Positions 12,956-24,930 of a DNA stretch of 64,000 nucleotides are shown one piece after another (the stretch's first letter is position 1; each line of letters begins with the position of its first letter). Position numbers and translations under genes: made by a program. The stretch lies in assembly GCA_002205965.3 (NCBI GenBank), contig NADL03000478.1, positions 1,389,001-1,453,000 on the forward strand, read 5' to 3'. The notes below the pieces were generated by a model that was given only the letters and a program-made list of their open reading frames with translations, did not search any database and was not told the origin of the DNA. Source of the stretch: Kappaphycus alvarezii. Its lineage: Eukaryota > Rhodophyta > Florideophyceae > Gigartinales > Solieriaceae.

Positions 12956-13273
12956 TTTTGGAGTACTGGAGCTGCAAATGCGCGGATATCTGCAGCCTTA
13001 TATTCGTCCAATATATGATTAATTGCATATTTCTGTTTCGGTATGAAACTTAAACGGAGCCACCTGCAAGTTTTTGTGGCACGACACTAAGACACTTGAA
13101 TATTACTGTGGGTCGCCACATTTGAAGATCTCAAAAAACGAATAAAGTTCCAATCTACTCACTAGGCTGAGGGGTTGGGATGCAACCGGGGGAGCAGACT
13201 CCTCGGGAATTCATGTTTTCTCTGTTTTTTCTTCCGCTGCATGCGTACAGTCTCCGCCGTAGTGAAACCAACC
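12956..13273 (+). repeat. 5' LTR of gypsy element 1
   Basis: Aligns with 18912-19236. Shared blocks are AGCTGCAAATGCGC.GATATC, GATGCAACCG.GGGAGCAG and CGTACAGTCTCCGCCGT. The expected terminal TG is TT here. The edges are estimated from the alignment. Confidence 0.8.
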
Positions 13274-13459
13274 AACAAAGCGCTTTAAGTGATTGAAAGT
13301 CCCAACGTTACACAACATCAGAAATGTAATCGTACGTACTAGTAAACACTATTCAGGCGCAGAGGCTCAGCATTGCCACGCATCCAAATTTCATAAAGTT
13401 AGATACAAACCACGCTGCTTATGTGAAGCGAGTAGAATGCATCAGCGCCGACTGTATAG

Positions 13460-14215
13460 TTCAATTGGCACTCATACTGCACTGCCACTGGAAGAACTGA
13501 TTTCGTTGATCCCTTTTGATCCAATTCTTTGTACAGACCATACCACTGCCATCCACAGGTACTGCATTTATGTCAATTGCCGACACCAGCGGTCTTGGTA
13601 TTGATAACCACCCGAAAGGCCCTGAGAGCGGGCAGTCCGGACCACTCGGCCCCCAATTGGAACTGATATTTCCGCAGTTGAAAGGCACCTTTTGGGCCAA
13701 GTGTCTACTTTATTCATCTTTATCTTGGATCTTTAGTACTTGGCTGAAATTGACTTTACTTACCCCGCCGTCGTCGATAACCCTAACCTACTCAACTATT
13801 CTTTATACCCATCTGGTCACTAGGACCCTAGAATAAGCAGCCACCCTGGTGTTCGGTGTGAACTTGACTCCCAAATTCCGCCTTTGCCACAACCTTGCCA
13901 AAGGAAACTTTGTCTTTAGCTATGTTTATCCGCACGGATTCCCCTTTTATTTTCCTCTCTCAAAGCCAAATTTTACCATCCCTTCCATTTTTCGTTTGTG
14001 ATTTTCACTCACACTGGGCGCCCTAGACTCCAGCATCTATATACAATTATTAACTTCAAGTTCGTCGTTGGTGACAACACCCCTTATCTCCAGAGAAGAT
14101 ACTCAGCACTGCTGATCCCGCAATACATCTTTTCTGTTCTATATTGCACTCCTGGTGTCTACTGTTCTTTGGAATAGATTTTTCTCAAGTTTCTAGAATT
14201 CGCGAATCCCGGCCC
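13460..14215 (+). repeat. LTR-like dispersed repeat, copy B
   Basis: Partner of the repeat at 2884-3650. It lies between the 5' LTR and gag of gypsy element 1 and is unrelated to that element's own LTRs, so it most likely inserted there later and remained as a solo LTR. The alternative, that it is part of the leader, is less likely because copy A lies next to a copia relic. Confidence 0.6.
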
Positions 14216-14678
14216 AGCCTTACAACCCGGAAGACACGTACACCATCCACCCATCCAAGAATTCACCCCTGCTCTATCACCCCAATTTCTCCTCGCCGTT
14301 GGCGAGCTGTGCTACTGCATCGCAGGGTGCTTAAAGAGAATAAATGACAGCGAAAAACCTGTGAGTCTTTTGAGTTTGTCTGTTGTTTCTCTCATTGTCG
14401 TACGAGATTCCGTACCTAGACGGGAACAACTGCCCACCGCTCATTGCACTAGGGACAGAACTTCTAATCAGGAAAATGAGGCAGCAAAAAATCGACAATG
14501 CATCAAAACTAAGCTTTTGCACAGTCTTTTCATATTCAAACAAATCGAAAGGGCCACGAAATCAAAGGACATAACACATGAAGTGGTCGAAAGTTAGTTC
14601 CATACGCGCCTGCAGCGATTATCACGATATTTGAACGACTGAGTTGATTAAGCGATAGTAGGATTCCAGTACGCTATC

Positions 14679-15343
14679 ATGCCAAGAGATCTAAGAGGAT
14701 CCGCCGTGCAGTTTGTTTTGGACATTATTGCAGCTCTCGACAGGCAATATGCATCGGAAGTTGTGACAGAGGTAGAAACATGCAACTACTTGACCACCAA
14801 ATTGGTTCACAAAGTGCAACCACCGGAGCTGAGGCAACTGCTGCGAGACCAGATGAATGATTGTACAGCTGCAGAAAATCGATCTAACGTTCTTTTGCCA
14901 ACAACTTGTCCAATCTTGCCGACCAGGTCCACTCAGTGCAACCAGCGATGTCCAAGCTTAGAAGGAAGCAGAAGAAGCAGGTAAATCATCGACAAGTAGA
15001 CGAATCGAGCCGTAGAGAGCCTTCCGGGAAGGAGTCCAAAACAAACGGCCAGACCCGCGGGGTAGCAAAGCGCGAACTACCGAATTGCTTTCAGAACGGT
15101 TTAGGTGGCAACAAAGAGTAAAACCTTGCTGGAAAACTGCGGAATGCGACGGCCTGCACACCATTTGCAATTACCACAAAACGTCGAAAACGAGGCAGCG
15201 AGATTTGTTGGACCAACACTGGGCACAGAAGAAGAACCAGAAGAAAGACGCAAAGGTCTCATCTATCTGGTCTAAGGACAACTCTGTTCCCGACGAAGAA
15301 GACGGGCGCTACACAATAATGCTGAAAAGTGAAAGAAGTTGCT
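14679..15343 (+). pseudogene. Gag region of gypsy element 1
   Basis: Capsid/nucleocapsid part of the gypsy element. A first frame (14679-14984) encodes a capsid-like helical stretch ending PPELRQLLRDQMND. A second frame (15085-15363) has a Cys/His cluster, PCWKTAECDGLHTICNYHK, resembling a diverged gag zinc knuckle, then a basic Lys/Gln-rich tail. Position just upstream of the retropepsin motif supports the call. Frameshifts separate the two parts. Confidence 0.6.
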
Positions 15344-18300
15344 TTGGGGGACTCTGGGGCTGATTTTCGACCATATTGTTGAATCTGTCCGCAGAAATCC
15401 TTCAAAAGCACTCAGGTACAGTATACAAGCGTTTAAAGAATTCTATTAATCTTTAGCCGGCTGTCAAAGGCGGCGTACCTGACAGTAAATCAACTGCTTC
15501 GTAAAACCGTATAGATCAAACAGTCGTTCTCCCAAGGATTTTGCCACCTGTGCGTATTCCCGACGTATAATTCTTGGTCGCAGACAATAACATGGCCAAA
15601 CTTCTACTTCTACGCCCTGCTTAAGGCAATGGGCTTCCATTTAAGCAATCGCCATCAGACGTTACGTTACATAATCAATTAAATGGGCAGAGAGGAACTG
15701 AGAGCAGGCAATGACCGCTTATTTCCCACCTTGTTTAATTGAATGAAATACTAAGATGAGTATGACGACCCGATAAACCCTCCGGAATCTCTAGGCGGGG
15801 TTTGGGGATGATGCGAAAGAAAATATCGATGCAGCAGTATATAGAGCAGTCAGAGACGCTCGACAGAACTGCATGGCTGTTGACAGAGTGCAGACATTCC
15901 GGTCATTTCTCGAGAGGTCCGAAACTGCTTCAGGACCAAACTAGGATCGGATCTTCCCGCGAAGTTACGTCCGATGTCAGTCAAGTTAAAGCCGAACGAA
16001 ACTTCCTTTCGTACAACCCAACGCAGATTAGCTCAGATTAGTTCCCTAGTACAGAACCTTCGTCGGCCACACGATAAGACCTTTGGAAAAAATCGGTGCT
16101 GTGTACACCAGTCCGGGACCTCTGTGGGCGAGCGCGGCACTGGATGTCCCCAGCCGGGATCTGACAAGCTTCGTTTCACAGTAGACCTTCGTGGGGCAAA
16201 TTCCAAACCGTACCGCTGCAGTCCTCCATGCTTCATCCAGACTCTCTGCCCCAGGAATGTAGCGGAAGCTTCGGTTTTATGATCGTGGATTTCACACATA
16301 GATTGACAGGTGCCGCTCGACAAGGCATCTCAGAAAGTAATTTCCATACAAACATCAGACTTCATATACTCGCCAACGCGAACGCTGCAGTTTGGCACTT
16401 ACTCCGCAAATAATTTTCAATCCGTTACGGCCGAATAGTTCTCCAGAAGAGTCTAGCGAATGATCCAGTGTCTGGGTGATTTCCTCCCCACGTAAGAACC
16501 GAGGAAGAGCTTCGCGAAGACATCGCAGAATTTCTCACAGTCTATAGGGACATCGGCTTCAGAGCTAACTCAGCAAAGTCGTCCTTATTCTCTAAGGAGG
16601 TAATGTTCTGTGTTAGGATCATATCTTCAGACAGGATTCGTTTTAACCCTCGAAATCTCGAAACCCTGCTGTCGATGAAGAAGCATCAGTTAGGAAACAA
16701 TTTGCGACAGGTTCTATGTGCCGCGAAGTGGATGACAAGTGCGATCACAAACTATTCACATACAGTTCAACCACTGCATAACCTGCTTGAGAGGGCATAT
16801 CAGAAGGCTGTAAAGCTTAAAAAGTCTGTAACGAAGATCCTCATTTCCTAGTTATGGAGACTCTACGACGAAGCTATTGACATAGTCTTAACGCAGATGG
16901 CGTCAGCCACAAATCTTTGCATCCAAACGAAGAGTATAGGACTTTTTATTCACAGACGCATCAGAAAAACACTGATCCGCCATCTTCATACAATCTCCGT
17001 TACATGAGCGCAGAAAACCATTAGAACAGCAGACCAATGAACCTACTTTTTTTCTAGGGGATCAAAGATCATTTGCGATTTTGCAAGCAATGTGCAAGAT
17101 TCATTACCTGACTTAGGGTATTAATACGTCATTCTACACAGACCACGCCAACCTCGTGTACATTTACGATCCCTTCGGACAAAACACAGATACAAAGAGA
17201 CACACTGCCAACAAGCTCATGAGGTGGGCCCTCAATCTAAGGGAATTCTGGTATTTCATCGAGCGTATACCTACCGAAAGGAACATCTCGGCAGACATTC
17301 TTTCCCATTGGACAATGCGCTCACTGCAGCCAGGCAATCTAAAGTTTGGGTATAATAAGTGCCCTAATGACTGCTTCAATTAATAAAAGCACACGAAAGG
17401 AACTTTAATGGCCTTTCTTGGATTATATATGCAACACACAGCACGAAAGCGCTGCGGATGCACCTATTTCAGTCTCCAGGAATAATATACGTTAGGCAAC
17501 TACCGCTCAGGTATTCTGGATACAGAATGATGCTACAAACCTTCAGCTAAGAATCCTGATAGCAGATCAAACAGGGCAAGGAGGTCAAGAAGATTTGAGC
17601 CTAACGTTTGCCTCTGTTACAGAACAATTCTGTTGGAAAGATCTGCGGGAGCATATGCAGGAGTTTGAAGTATCTTGTTTTCAGTTCATCGCAACCTAGC
17701 CCTGGTGCACCGTCCCAAGACCACTGAGACACGCTCTACACGCCACTCGCCCCAATAAAATCATTCTTTTCGATAATTGCTATATTAGTCGAGGCAAACA
17801 TGAAAATATCCACACACTCATCGTCAAGAAAAGCCTCTTTGGGTACGTATAGCTCAGAGCGACCTCCGGAGCGGATGCCGAAACTACTGCAACTGTTTTT
17901 TTAGACTGGTGCGCATATTGATGTGTTTCCCAGTCATGTATGTAAGACAGTGGATTCCATTTTAGCATTGATGAAGGAAATTGCAGAGGCACTAAAGTCC
18001 GACCATCATTTCATTCTCCCATACTGGTCATGTGCAGGGAGCTTCTACGAGCCTGTAGAGCTGTTATATCCAATTACAGCTACCTCAGGCAGCCTTGTCA
18101 TCAGTACTCCACTTCTTCAACCCGATCTCAACAACTCAAAAAACCCGCAAGCTGAACCACATACGCCAACTTTCGTTGTTTACTTGATTTCCAAGGGTTA
18201 ACTCATTCCTATCCGCAGATCGCGATGGATCTGTGAAAACCGTGAAGTTTATCGAAAATCAAAGCTACATGCGCTGCTTGAAACTGAACGACTACACGAG

Positions 18301-18620
18301 GTGCTGTCCAAGCTTCATCGCGAATGCGCAGAGAGAACTGCAGAACAAAAGAAACGCGCCGTCGATGCGCATAACCACCGTACAGAAGTCGAACCAATTA
18401 ACTTCTCGGAAGGAGGTTTCGTACTCGTCGGTGATATGAAGAGAGGTAGTAACTCGACAATGAACCTGAAGTGGAATGGACCCTTGAATTCACGCATTCT
18501 CGGGAAACCTACATTTTCGTGGTTGGAGAATTACTATCCGGGGAAAGACAATGGGTAAACGGCTGTCTTTTGAAGTTTTTTAGAAATAAAGATATTGAAA
18601 TAGCCGAAGAAAGGGAAAAC
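15344..18620 (+). pseudogene. Pol relic of gypsy element 1 (PR-RT-RH-IN)
   Basis: The protease active site LGDSGADF is at 15344-15367. Reverse transcriptase is at about 15960-16480: DKLRFTVDLRGANSK, then stretches corresponding to the YWQ and FQ motifs. The catalytic YxDD box reads CLGD (16469-16480), so one essential Asp is lost. The thumb follows with NPRNLETLLSMKK. RNase H starts with LFTDASEKH at about 16950. Integrase is at about 17560-18400, including PRPLRHALHATRPNKIILFD and GIAEALKSDHHF-like sequence at 17970, followed by a GPFRV-like C-terminal module. Stops and frame changes are frequent throughout. Confidence 0.85.
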
Positions 18621-18855
18621 TTTTGCTCTGTTACTCAAACGAACTATGTGCAGTCGAAGGGTTCGTGGATACTCGAAAAAGCAGGTCGCAGTCGAACTGC
18701 TTGTTAATAAAGTATTTTCAGATAAAGATCAAGATTGGGTTAATGTTGAATCATTGCATCACGACGTACCGCAACTTCTCTGTGAATACGTCGAAGACCT
18801 GAAAACATCAGGAACCAGTCGCCAACGCCAAAATGCTCGAATCTTCAAACTTTGA
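18621..18855 (+). pseudogene. C-terminal chromodomain of gypsy element 1
   Basis: The frame at 18646-18855 has VELLVNKVFSDKDQDWVNVE followed by HHDVPQLLCEYVEDL. This is the beta-strand and C-terminal helix pattern of integrase-linked chromodomains in chromoviruses, which steer integration towards modified histones. A conserved Trp (DWVNVE) is kept. The N-terminal strand is in another frame. The segment ends just before the 3' LTR, as expected. Confidence 0.7.
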
Positions 18856-18911
18856 TAACTATGCCATGCGATCACCGTTTGATTATTGGGAATTGCTACG
18901 ACTGCAAGCAA

Positions 18912-19236
18912 TGTTGGAATTCTAAAGCTGCAAATGCGCAGATATCTGCAGCCTTAAATTCTTCCTTTAGATGATTGATTGTATATTTCCCTTTCGGGTA
19001 TGAAACCTAGATGGAGCCACCCACCTGTGTGGTTGGCCCGACACTACGACACCCAAAGAGTACTGTGGGTCCCCACAGTTGACGACCCCCAAGAAAGAAT
19101 AAAGGTATACTCTCCTCCACATACTGAAGGGATCGGATGCAACCGCGGGAGCAGGCTCATCGGATCGGAACTTTTTGTCTGCTCTAGTGTTTCTTCCGCT
19201 GCAAGCGTACAGTCTCCGCCGTGGAGTAACTGACCA
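18912..19236 (+). repeat. 3' LTR of gypsy element 1
   Basis: Starts TGTTGGAATTC and ends near ACCA. It aligns with the 5' LTR over about 320 bp with scattered substitutions and short indels. Confidence 0.8.
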
Positions 19237-20058
19237 AAATTTACAGATTTATCGACCTGTCTGCGAGATTTACATTATCGGTTATATAAGGGCTAGTTTC
19301 TGTTAGTAAGTAAAAGGACACAGCGGCAAGTTTCGAAACGTTTGTGCTCTTGGTCAGATCTCTCTTATTCCCCAATTGAGTTCAAGTGCTCACCATATAA
19401 TCACTCCGACAATGTTGATGATTACAACGCTATGCTCTCATTGAGCAGAGAACTCGTGAAAAAGCATTGACGACGGGTGGTCTATTCTGGTGTTTTAGCC
19501 GTCGAAAATATTTTCCTTGATACAAAGAGCACGTTCATTCCGTGCAAATGTCTCATGTGTATTTTTACCCTTACAATTTACCTTCTAGGTTTATTTGAGG
19601 GTGTTAATAGAATTTCCAGAGTTATGGTCCCAACAACAGTGACCACTCATGCTGACTATGGGTTTCAGTGGGTTTTACCTTAGTCTACTTCTTGACTAGC
19701 TTTCGTCGTGAATAGCTAGTGATGGCATTATTATAAGTACTGCAAGACCTGGCGCTATTCTTGAAAAAAGAGACATCGACAACTTGAGTATGCTACCATC
19801 CCCTCTTGCTTTTCTCAATACCGACACCGTTACGACGTTTTTGAAGGATAAAATGTTCTTCACATAGCTTCTACCTCTCGTCGACCATTACTGTCGTTCC
19901 GCATATTTATTTCCTCGATGAGTACCATGATACAGCCGCAAATGGATGAGAATCCACGAGTGTGGGTTCGTAGTCGCAGAGAAGGGGAAACCTTTTCATT
20001 TTCGGCCTTTGTCTATGTTCCTTTGTAATAATGGACTGGCGAATTCGCCTCAACTACA
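19237..20058. other. Intergenic between gypsy 1 and pogo element
   Basis: No gene is recognisable. A 68-codon frame at 19477-19683 has hydrophobic runs but no family match and no support. Confidence 0.4.
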
Positions 20059-21643
20059 CAGCGCTGGTACAGTAAACAGTGCCGGCATGCGTTTGGCGCT
20101 GCGTGTCAAATTGAAATTAATATGAAAAGGAAGGTAACAGGGGGTTTTTACTGTGGGAGCTGGGAAGGCTGAGAACCAGAGGTGTTTTCGAGGAAGTACA
20201 GGGGGGTCGCCGAATTGTGCCATTTTGAGTAATGCTACCCTCGATATGGCGCTACTCCAGCACGCATGGTACACCTACAAAACAGGGGGCAAGCTCAATG
20301 GGTGGCAGAAACTCGAACTTGCCTCTCTGCAAGTAAATCATGATAACCATCGCAGCATTTTGTCCTCATCATAACATTTCCTCCAGCTTCGTAATTCATT
20401 CAAAAGCGCACTTGATTAAACGTAGCGCAACATATTCAAATCGCAAAAAAACTCTCCCAAAACCATGTAACCAGAGATGTAATGAAGGATTTTTCCATTT
20501 CTCGCCGAACCGTTTCCAACATTAAGAAGAAAGCAGATGCTCTCCTCATAAAAGCCGAAGCACGGCAGCTATCGATACACAAGAAAACTATCCACACTGC
20601 CCTATACGGTGACATCGAAACACATGACCTTGCGATTCTAACTATTGCACAAGCTGCAAAACTTCCGGTTACAATGTCAGTCATACAGCAAAAAGCTCTC
20701 ATAATTCGTGATCAACTCATGGAAAATGCCACTGGGGAGATTCAAAAGCAACATCGACATCGCTTTGCAGCATCAAAAGGATGGGTAACGAATTTTACAA
20801 AGCGACATGCAATGCGATCTGTGTCTTTGTGGGGAGAGGAAGCTAGTGCTAATGCGCAATCTGTTGCAGCCGATATGTCTACTTTTCGACAAAAACTAAG
20901 AGCGTACGACATTGACTATATCTTTAACATGGACGAGACTGGCCTTTTCTACAAATTTCTGCCTCGGAGAACCTACGTATCTCCATTTTAATCAAGGGAA
21001 GTCGTTTGTGGCACCAAGTCAATGACAGCCAAAGGTCGCGTCACAGCATATGCTTGCACTGACGCAGATGGGACCGCGAAAATACCCATGGCGATTATCA
21101 CTAAGCCAAAAAGTCCTCGCTGCTTCCGACCTGGTTTTCTACCTGTACCTTACATGAGTCAAAGAAATTCTTGGTCAGACATTGCTACGTTTAGGCGATG
21201 GTTTCTTGATGTGTTTTTACCTTTTGGGCGAAAGTTTACCTCGCGAAATTGCGTGCCCATTATGGAAAAATGCGGTCCGCACGGCACAGATGTCTCGTAT
21301 ATACGCGGATAGGTGGATGTACTAACACTTACTCCGAGTTGCACTTCGATCCATCAACCAACGAACATAGGTATAATTGCTGCGTTTAAGAAACGGTACA
21401 GGGGATTGCTACTCCGTGATATTGTAAAGGATGTGGGAAGGCGGCAACAAAAGATACTAGAATCTCAAGCGAAGCGAGGAATGCGTGGGTTAGCCGACGG
21501 ATCTGACCCAAATCTTCTTGACGTTTGCAGGTTGGTGGAGAAGAGTTGGAAGGACGTCACTGTGGCAACTGTTACTCGATGTAATGGATTTTGTAAAAGT
21601 AATTGAGATTTAGGGTATTCGCAGTACACTGTACCGTATCCTG
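20059..21643 (+). mobile_element. Pogo/Tigger-like DNA transposon
   Basis: About 1.6 kb around a single pogo-type transposase. Candidate terminal repeats are CAG at 20059 followed by GGTACAGTAAAC, and on the other side CTG at 21643 preceded by the complement of GGTACAGTGTAC. Both begin CAG as pogo-family ends do, but the match is imperfect and a TA duplication is not clear, so the edges are tentative. Confidence 0.6.
20425..21606 (+). pseudogene. Pogo/Tigger transposase, catalytic residues lost
   Basis: One reading frame runs the whole length, broken only by two in-frame stops (20989-20991, 21310-21312). The N-terminus has a Psq-type HTH (VMKDFSISRRTVSNIKKKA), then a CENP-B-type HTH (GWVTNFTKRHAMRSVSLWGE), then a DDE domain. 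The first catalytic Asp is present in IFNMDETGLFYK. The second motif reads PIMEKCGPHG where DN is usual, and the third reads QPTNIGI where QP.DQG is usual. Two of three acidic residues are therefore substituted and the protein cannot be an active transposase. The absence of frameshifts makes it younger, or more constrained, than the other relics. Confidence 0.85.
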
Positions 21644-24029
21644 GATAGCATAAAGCCCCTTATAGAATAAATGAAGATAGAACCATTCTAGAGATGTCAG
21701 CAGCAGCCTTTTGCAAATCAGTTACAATTTGACGTTGAGGTCTACCATGTTTTGTTTTCATCTGAAGATTCCTTGTTGCCGTAAAGAAAATAACGAGGAC
21801 GGGAATGTACCCCAGTAAGAATTCTTCGTGGGCCATGCACACCGGGGGGTTTGTAATAGGGGTTACCGAAAGTTGCAGTTATGCTGTAGAGATTGCTGTT
21901 CTTTGGGGGTAGATCGAGACTATGTGATGATTCACAAACAACCCCTGTTTAAAACGCATTGCAAAATTGGAGGCGACCTTGCTTGTGTAGGATTCGGACC
22001 TTTGGATTGTGGGTGGGGCGCGGGATGCGGGGTGCAGTGAGTTTTGCGGTGTTGACTGCTAGGTCATAGATGAGTTTTACGCCTTCCCTGGAATAATCTC
22101 CCCTTCCGTTGTCTGAATCCTGAAAGATGTGAATTTTGCAATGACACTGGTGCCAGTGCACGTGGCTGCAGTGGTTCATCCAGTTAGTTCTGAACTGAAT
22201 ATTTGGTCAGTCGGTGTATACTCGCTATATTGAATGAGTAAATTTTTAGAAGGGGGGGGATGATGGGGTAGTTTACACATAGCGGGGGTAATGTAAACGA
22301 GTAAATATCATCATGGTGTAATTAGTATTGATTATTTACTTAAGTGATAGATTCAGCGGTAAGTCGCGTTTGAAGAAGAGACCGACAGAAAAACATCCTT
22401 ACTCAAATTAATGACCACCGGAGGCAAGTACGTTACATGAATTCTCGATAAAGGCAATTGTCGCAACTTCAGCATATGGAAAACTACAAAAAGAAACTTG
22501 CGATGAAGGAATGAGTAGCTTCAGTGAACGCCACAGAATAACCTCGTCACAACATGTGTACCATAATTGCTCCTTTGTTCGAACGAAAATTGCTTAACAG
22601 TTTGTAATTCAGGAATAGAGTTTAGAGTTGATAGAACATTTACTTCAAAGTAGCGTGAAAGGATATGTAATGTCCTTTATGTAGGTACTCTCTATCAGTT
22701 CGATGTATAAAAGCGTTCTCAAAACAAGGAGATTCGAGGAAAACAAATGCAGCTGTATCTGATTTGAAGACGGGTATTTCGTTCAAAACCCTGGGACCGA
22801 TGGCAGCAAGAGAAACACCCCTAAAGATAAGTCTGACTACAAAATTCTTGTAGTGACATTAAAAAAGAAAAAAATACACATAAAGTAGAGTATAAACCAG
22901 AACCTCAGCAACCTAGCCAACGGCCTCCAAGCCCAGAAATTAAAGAACCTACTAGAGGTAAAAATAAAATGGTTAGATACATATTTTTAAATTATTTTAA
23001 ATTAACGGTGTTCTAGGAAATAGGATAATGGCGAGTAAAAGCGATTTAGAGCTTAAAGTTCAAAAATTTAACTTATGAAATTACTTTAAAAGGTAAAAGT
23101 CCTGTAATAAGTTAAAAACTTGACATTGATAAGTAGCGTGAAACTTTTCTTTTGCGCGAATAAAGGAGAACCACCTTCTAAGCTTCTTGACTTTTTTTAA
23201 TCGATAGTGAACGAGTATAGTCTTGAGATGAGATAGCAAGATTTGACGCACGTGATCGAAATATGAGGCTAGCGTCCTACGCTCATACATAGGCCTGCAC
23301 AAGCAACGCAAAGCCACATTTCATGTCTGTCTGTCCAAGTTTTAGTAATAATCTCAGAACCTGTGTATTTATTGCGTACTTATTGAATCATCCGTTGGTT
23401 TCAGAGAGAGATTTAGAGTGGGAAATTTGAGTATGAGAGCAATTCATCGAAATGGCATCTGTACTGAGATTTCAACATTTAGAGTTGAACGTGATGGAAG
23501 TGACCCCTAATATGTAGCGTGAAAGGAAATAGGCAGCTTGATGGCCATTGAGAAAAAGTCTCGGTATTTGTACACAGCAGTGAGAGGAAGTATGAAGTTG
23601 TTCTCAAAAGCGCTGCTTGTAGGGACTACACTGACGTCCAAGCCAGGTCACCACGATAAGGGTGAAAAGCGGAGGGGTAACGTCGCAAGGCATGGGGAAT
23701 ATCTCAAGGTAAACTCTCCGCGTTGTCTACCGGATTATTATCTCTTGGTTTTGAAAATTGCAGCATAGTATTAAGCTTGTTCGGAATACCTTGCTGTCTT
23801 CGAGAATATCCACGTCAATAATGTTCGATTCTGAATCTCGGCCCTCGGTACATCACTCGATTGTATTTCTACCAGAAAAAAACAGCTTGTTGCTCGTAAA
23901 GTATACACAGACTGAAAAAGCAGACTCTAGCAGGCTTCTTCGGAGCTTCCAATCACCCAAAATACAAGGAACTGATAAATCCAAGCAATACGACTCACTA
24001 GGGCCTAACGCCTTTGTTCTCGACAGCCA
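21644..24029. other. Intergenic with retroelement debris
   Basis: No gene is recognised. A LINE 3'-end copy lies at about 22150-22215. TAGCGTGAAA occurs at 22651, 23134 and 23515; the first and third are followed by GGA and preceded some 30 bases earlier by TTTAGAGTTGA, suggesting an old duplicated unit about 865 bp apart. Confidence 0.4.
22150..22215 (+). repeat. LINE 3'-end fragment, copy 1
   Basis: CATCCAGTTAGTTCTGAACT and a following GGTCAGT match the 3' end of the LINE relic at about 30713-30750, preceded in both by a CACGTG-containing stretch. Confidence 0.6.
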
Positions 24030-24185
24030 GCCAGGGATGCGGAGGGTGTGCATTCTTGGAAGCAACTGCTGGCCTCGAACAAACAAATGTAGCGGGCGCG
24101 GTGGTCTCCTCCCGGCATCCCACTCCCACTGCACGTGGCCAACGTCGAATACCCGGTTAATTTTTAACTCTAATAGTCGGCTCCG
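24030..24185 (+). repeat. LINE 3'-end fragment, copy 2
   Basis: Contains CTCCCACTGCACGTGGCC, a diverged CCGGTTAATTTTTAACT and AATAGTCGG, matching in order the 3' end of the LINE relic at 30680-30745. Several substitutions make it older than the other copies. Confidence 0.5.
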
Positions 24186-24189
24186 GCAG

Positions 24190-24930
24190 AGGACATACTA
24201 AAACATGCATTAACGTAAATTCATTAAATCGTTACTTCAGTTGAGGCTCAGGCTACAGGAAAGATCGAATTTATCTTCTAACAGCAAAAATACCCCAAAC
24301 TTCCCCCGTTAGGCTTGCGATTCAATTGTCCCTCTAAAGTAGACGTCAGCGAGTACTAATGATATCAGGACGAGAATATCCTCCTGTCGATATGTATTGA
24401 GTAAATATCATCCTCCTCAAATCACAGGTTGGACTTGGCATGGTTAGTCTCACGATAAGCTCATCGTCGAGACTTAATTTTGAATTACGTTAGTAAGTAA
24501 ACCACAGATGAAAGTCTAAGCAGTGTCCGACCAATGAAGCCTTCGTTTGTGTTCAACAGCGACAGGATTGCTAATTACCCTGCAAAAGTGGGTAAGGATT
24601 TTTCGAGGCAATCTGAATCAAGATATTGCTTCAATTCAATTTTTTTGTGTGAACTATTTTAATCGTGCTTTTCATCGCCAAGGACAAACATCAGTACTTT
24701 TGTTGTTAGAATGCTGCGCAAATACATTTAACGCACTGCCCACGCACCTCCAGGTGATAACACAACGCTTCGTTTCTAAGCCAGCGATCACTGCCTTGCG
24801 TATTTGTTGCGAACGGGGGCAGTGAAAGTGCTTAAAGGTACCCTCCCAATGATCATCGTCGACGAAGACGGGCGTCAAGTTGCGACGAAAATTTTGCATT
24901 GAAGGATACAACAACAACCGGTGTCACATA
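24190..24930. other. Intergenic upstream of reductase pseudogene
   Basis: No supported gene. A 92-codon frame at 24547-24825 (with the phrase NALPTHLQVITQRF) overlaps a minus-strand frame and matches nothing I know. Any promoter of the reductase gene would lie here. Confidence 0.4.

Larger units (their letters stand above)
12956..19236 (+). mobile_element. Ty3/gypsy element 1 (chromodomain type), degenerate
   Basis: A complete but decayed LTR retrotransposon: a 5' LTR (12956-13273), a leader carrying an inserted LTR-like repeat, gag, protease, reverse transcriptase, RNase H, integrase and chromodomain in gypsy order, and a 3' LTR (18912-19236). Outer length is about 6.3 kb. The LTRs differ at many positions and by small indels, so insertion was not recent. 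I found no clear target-site duplication. Confidence 0.85.
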
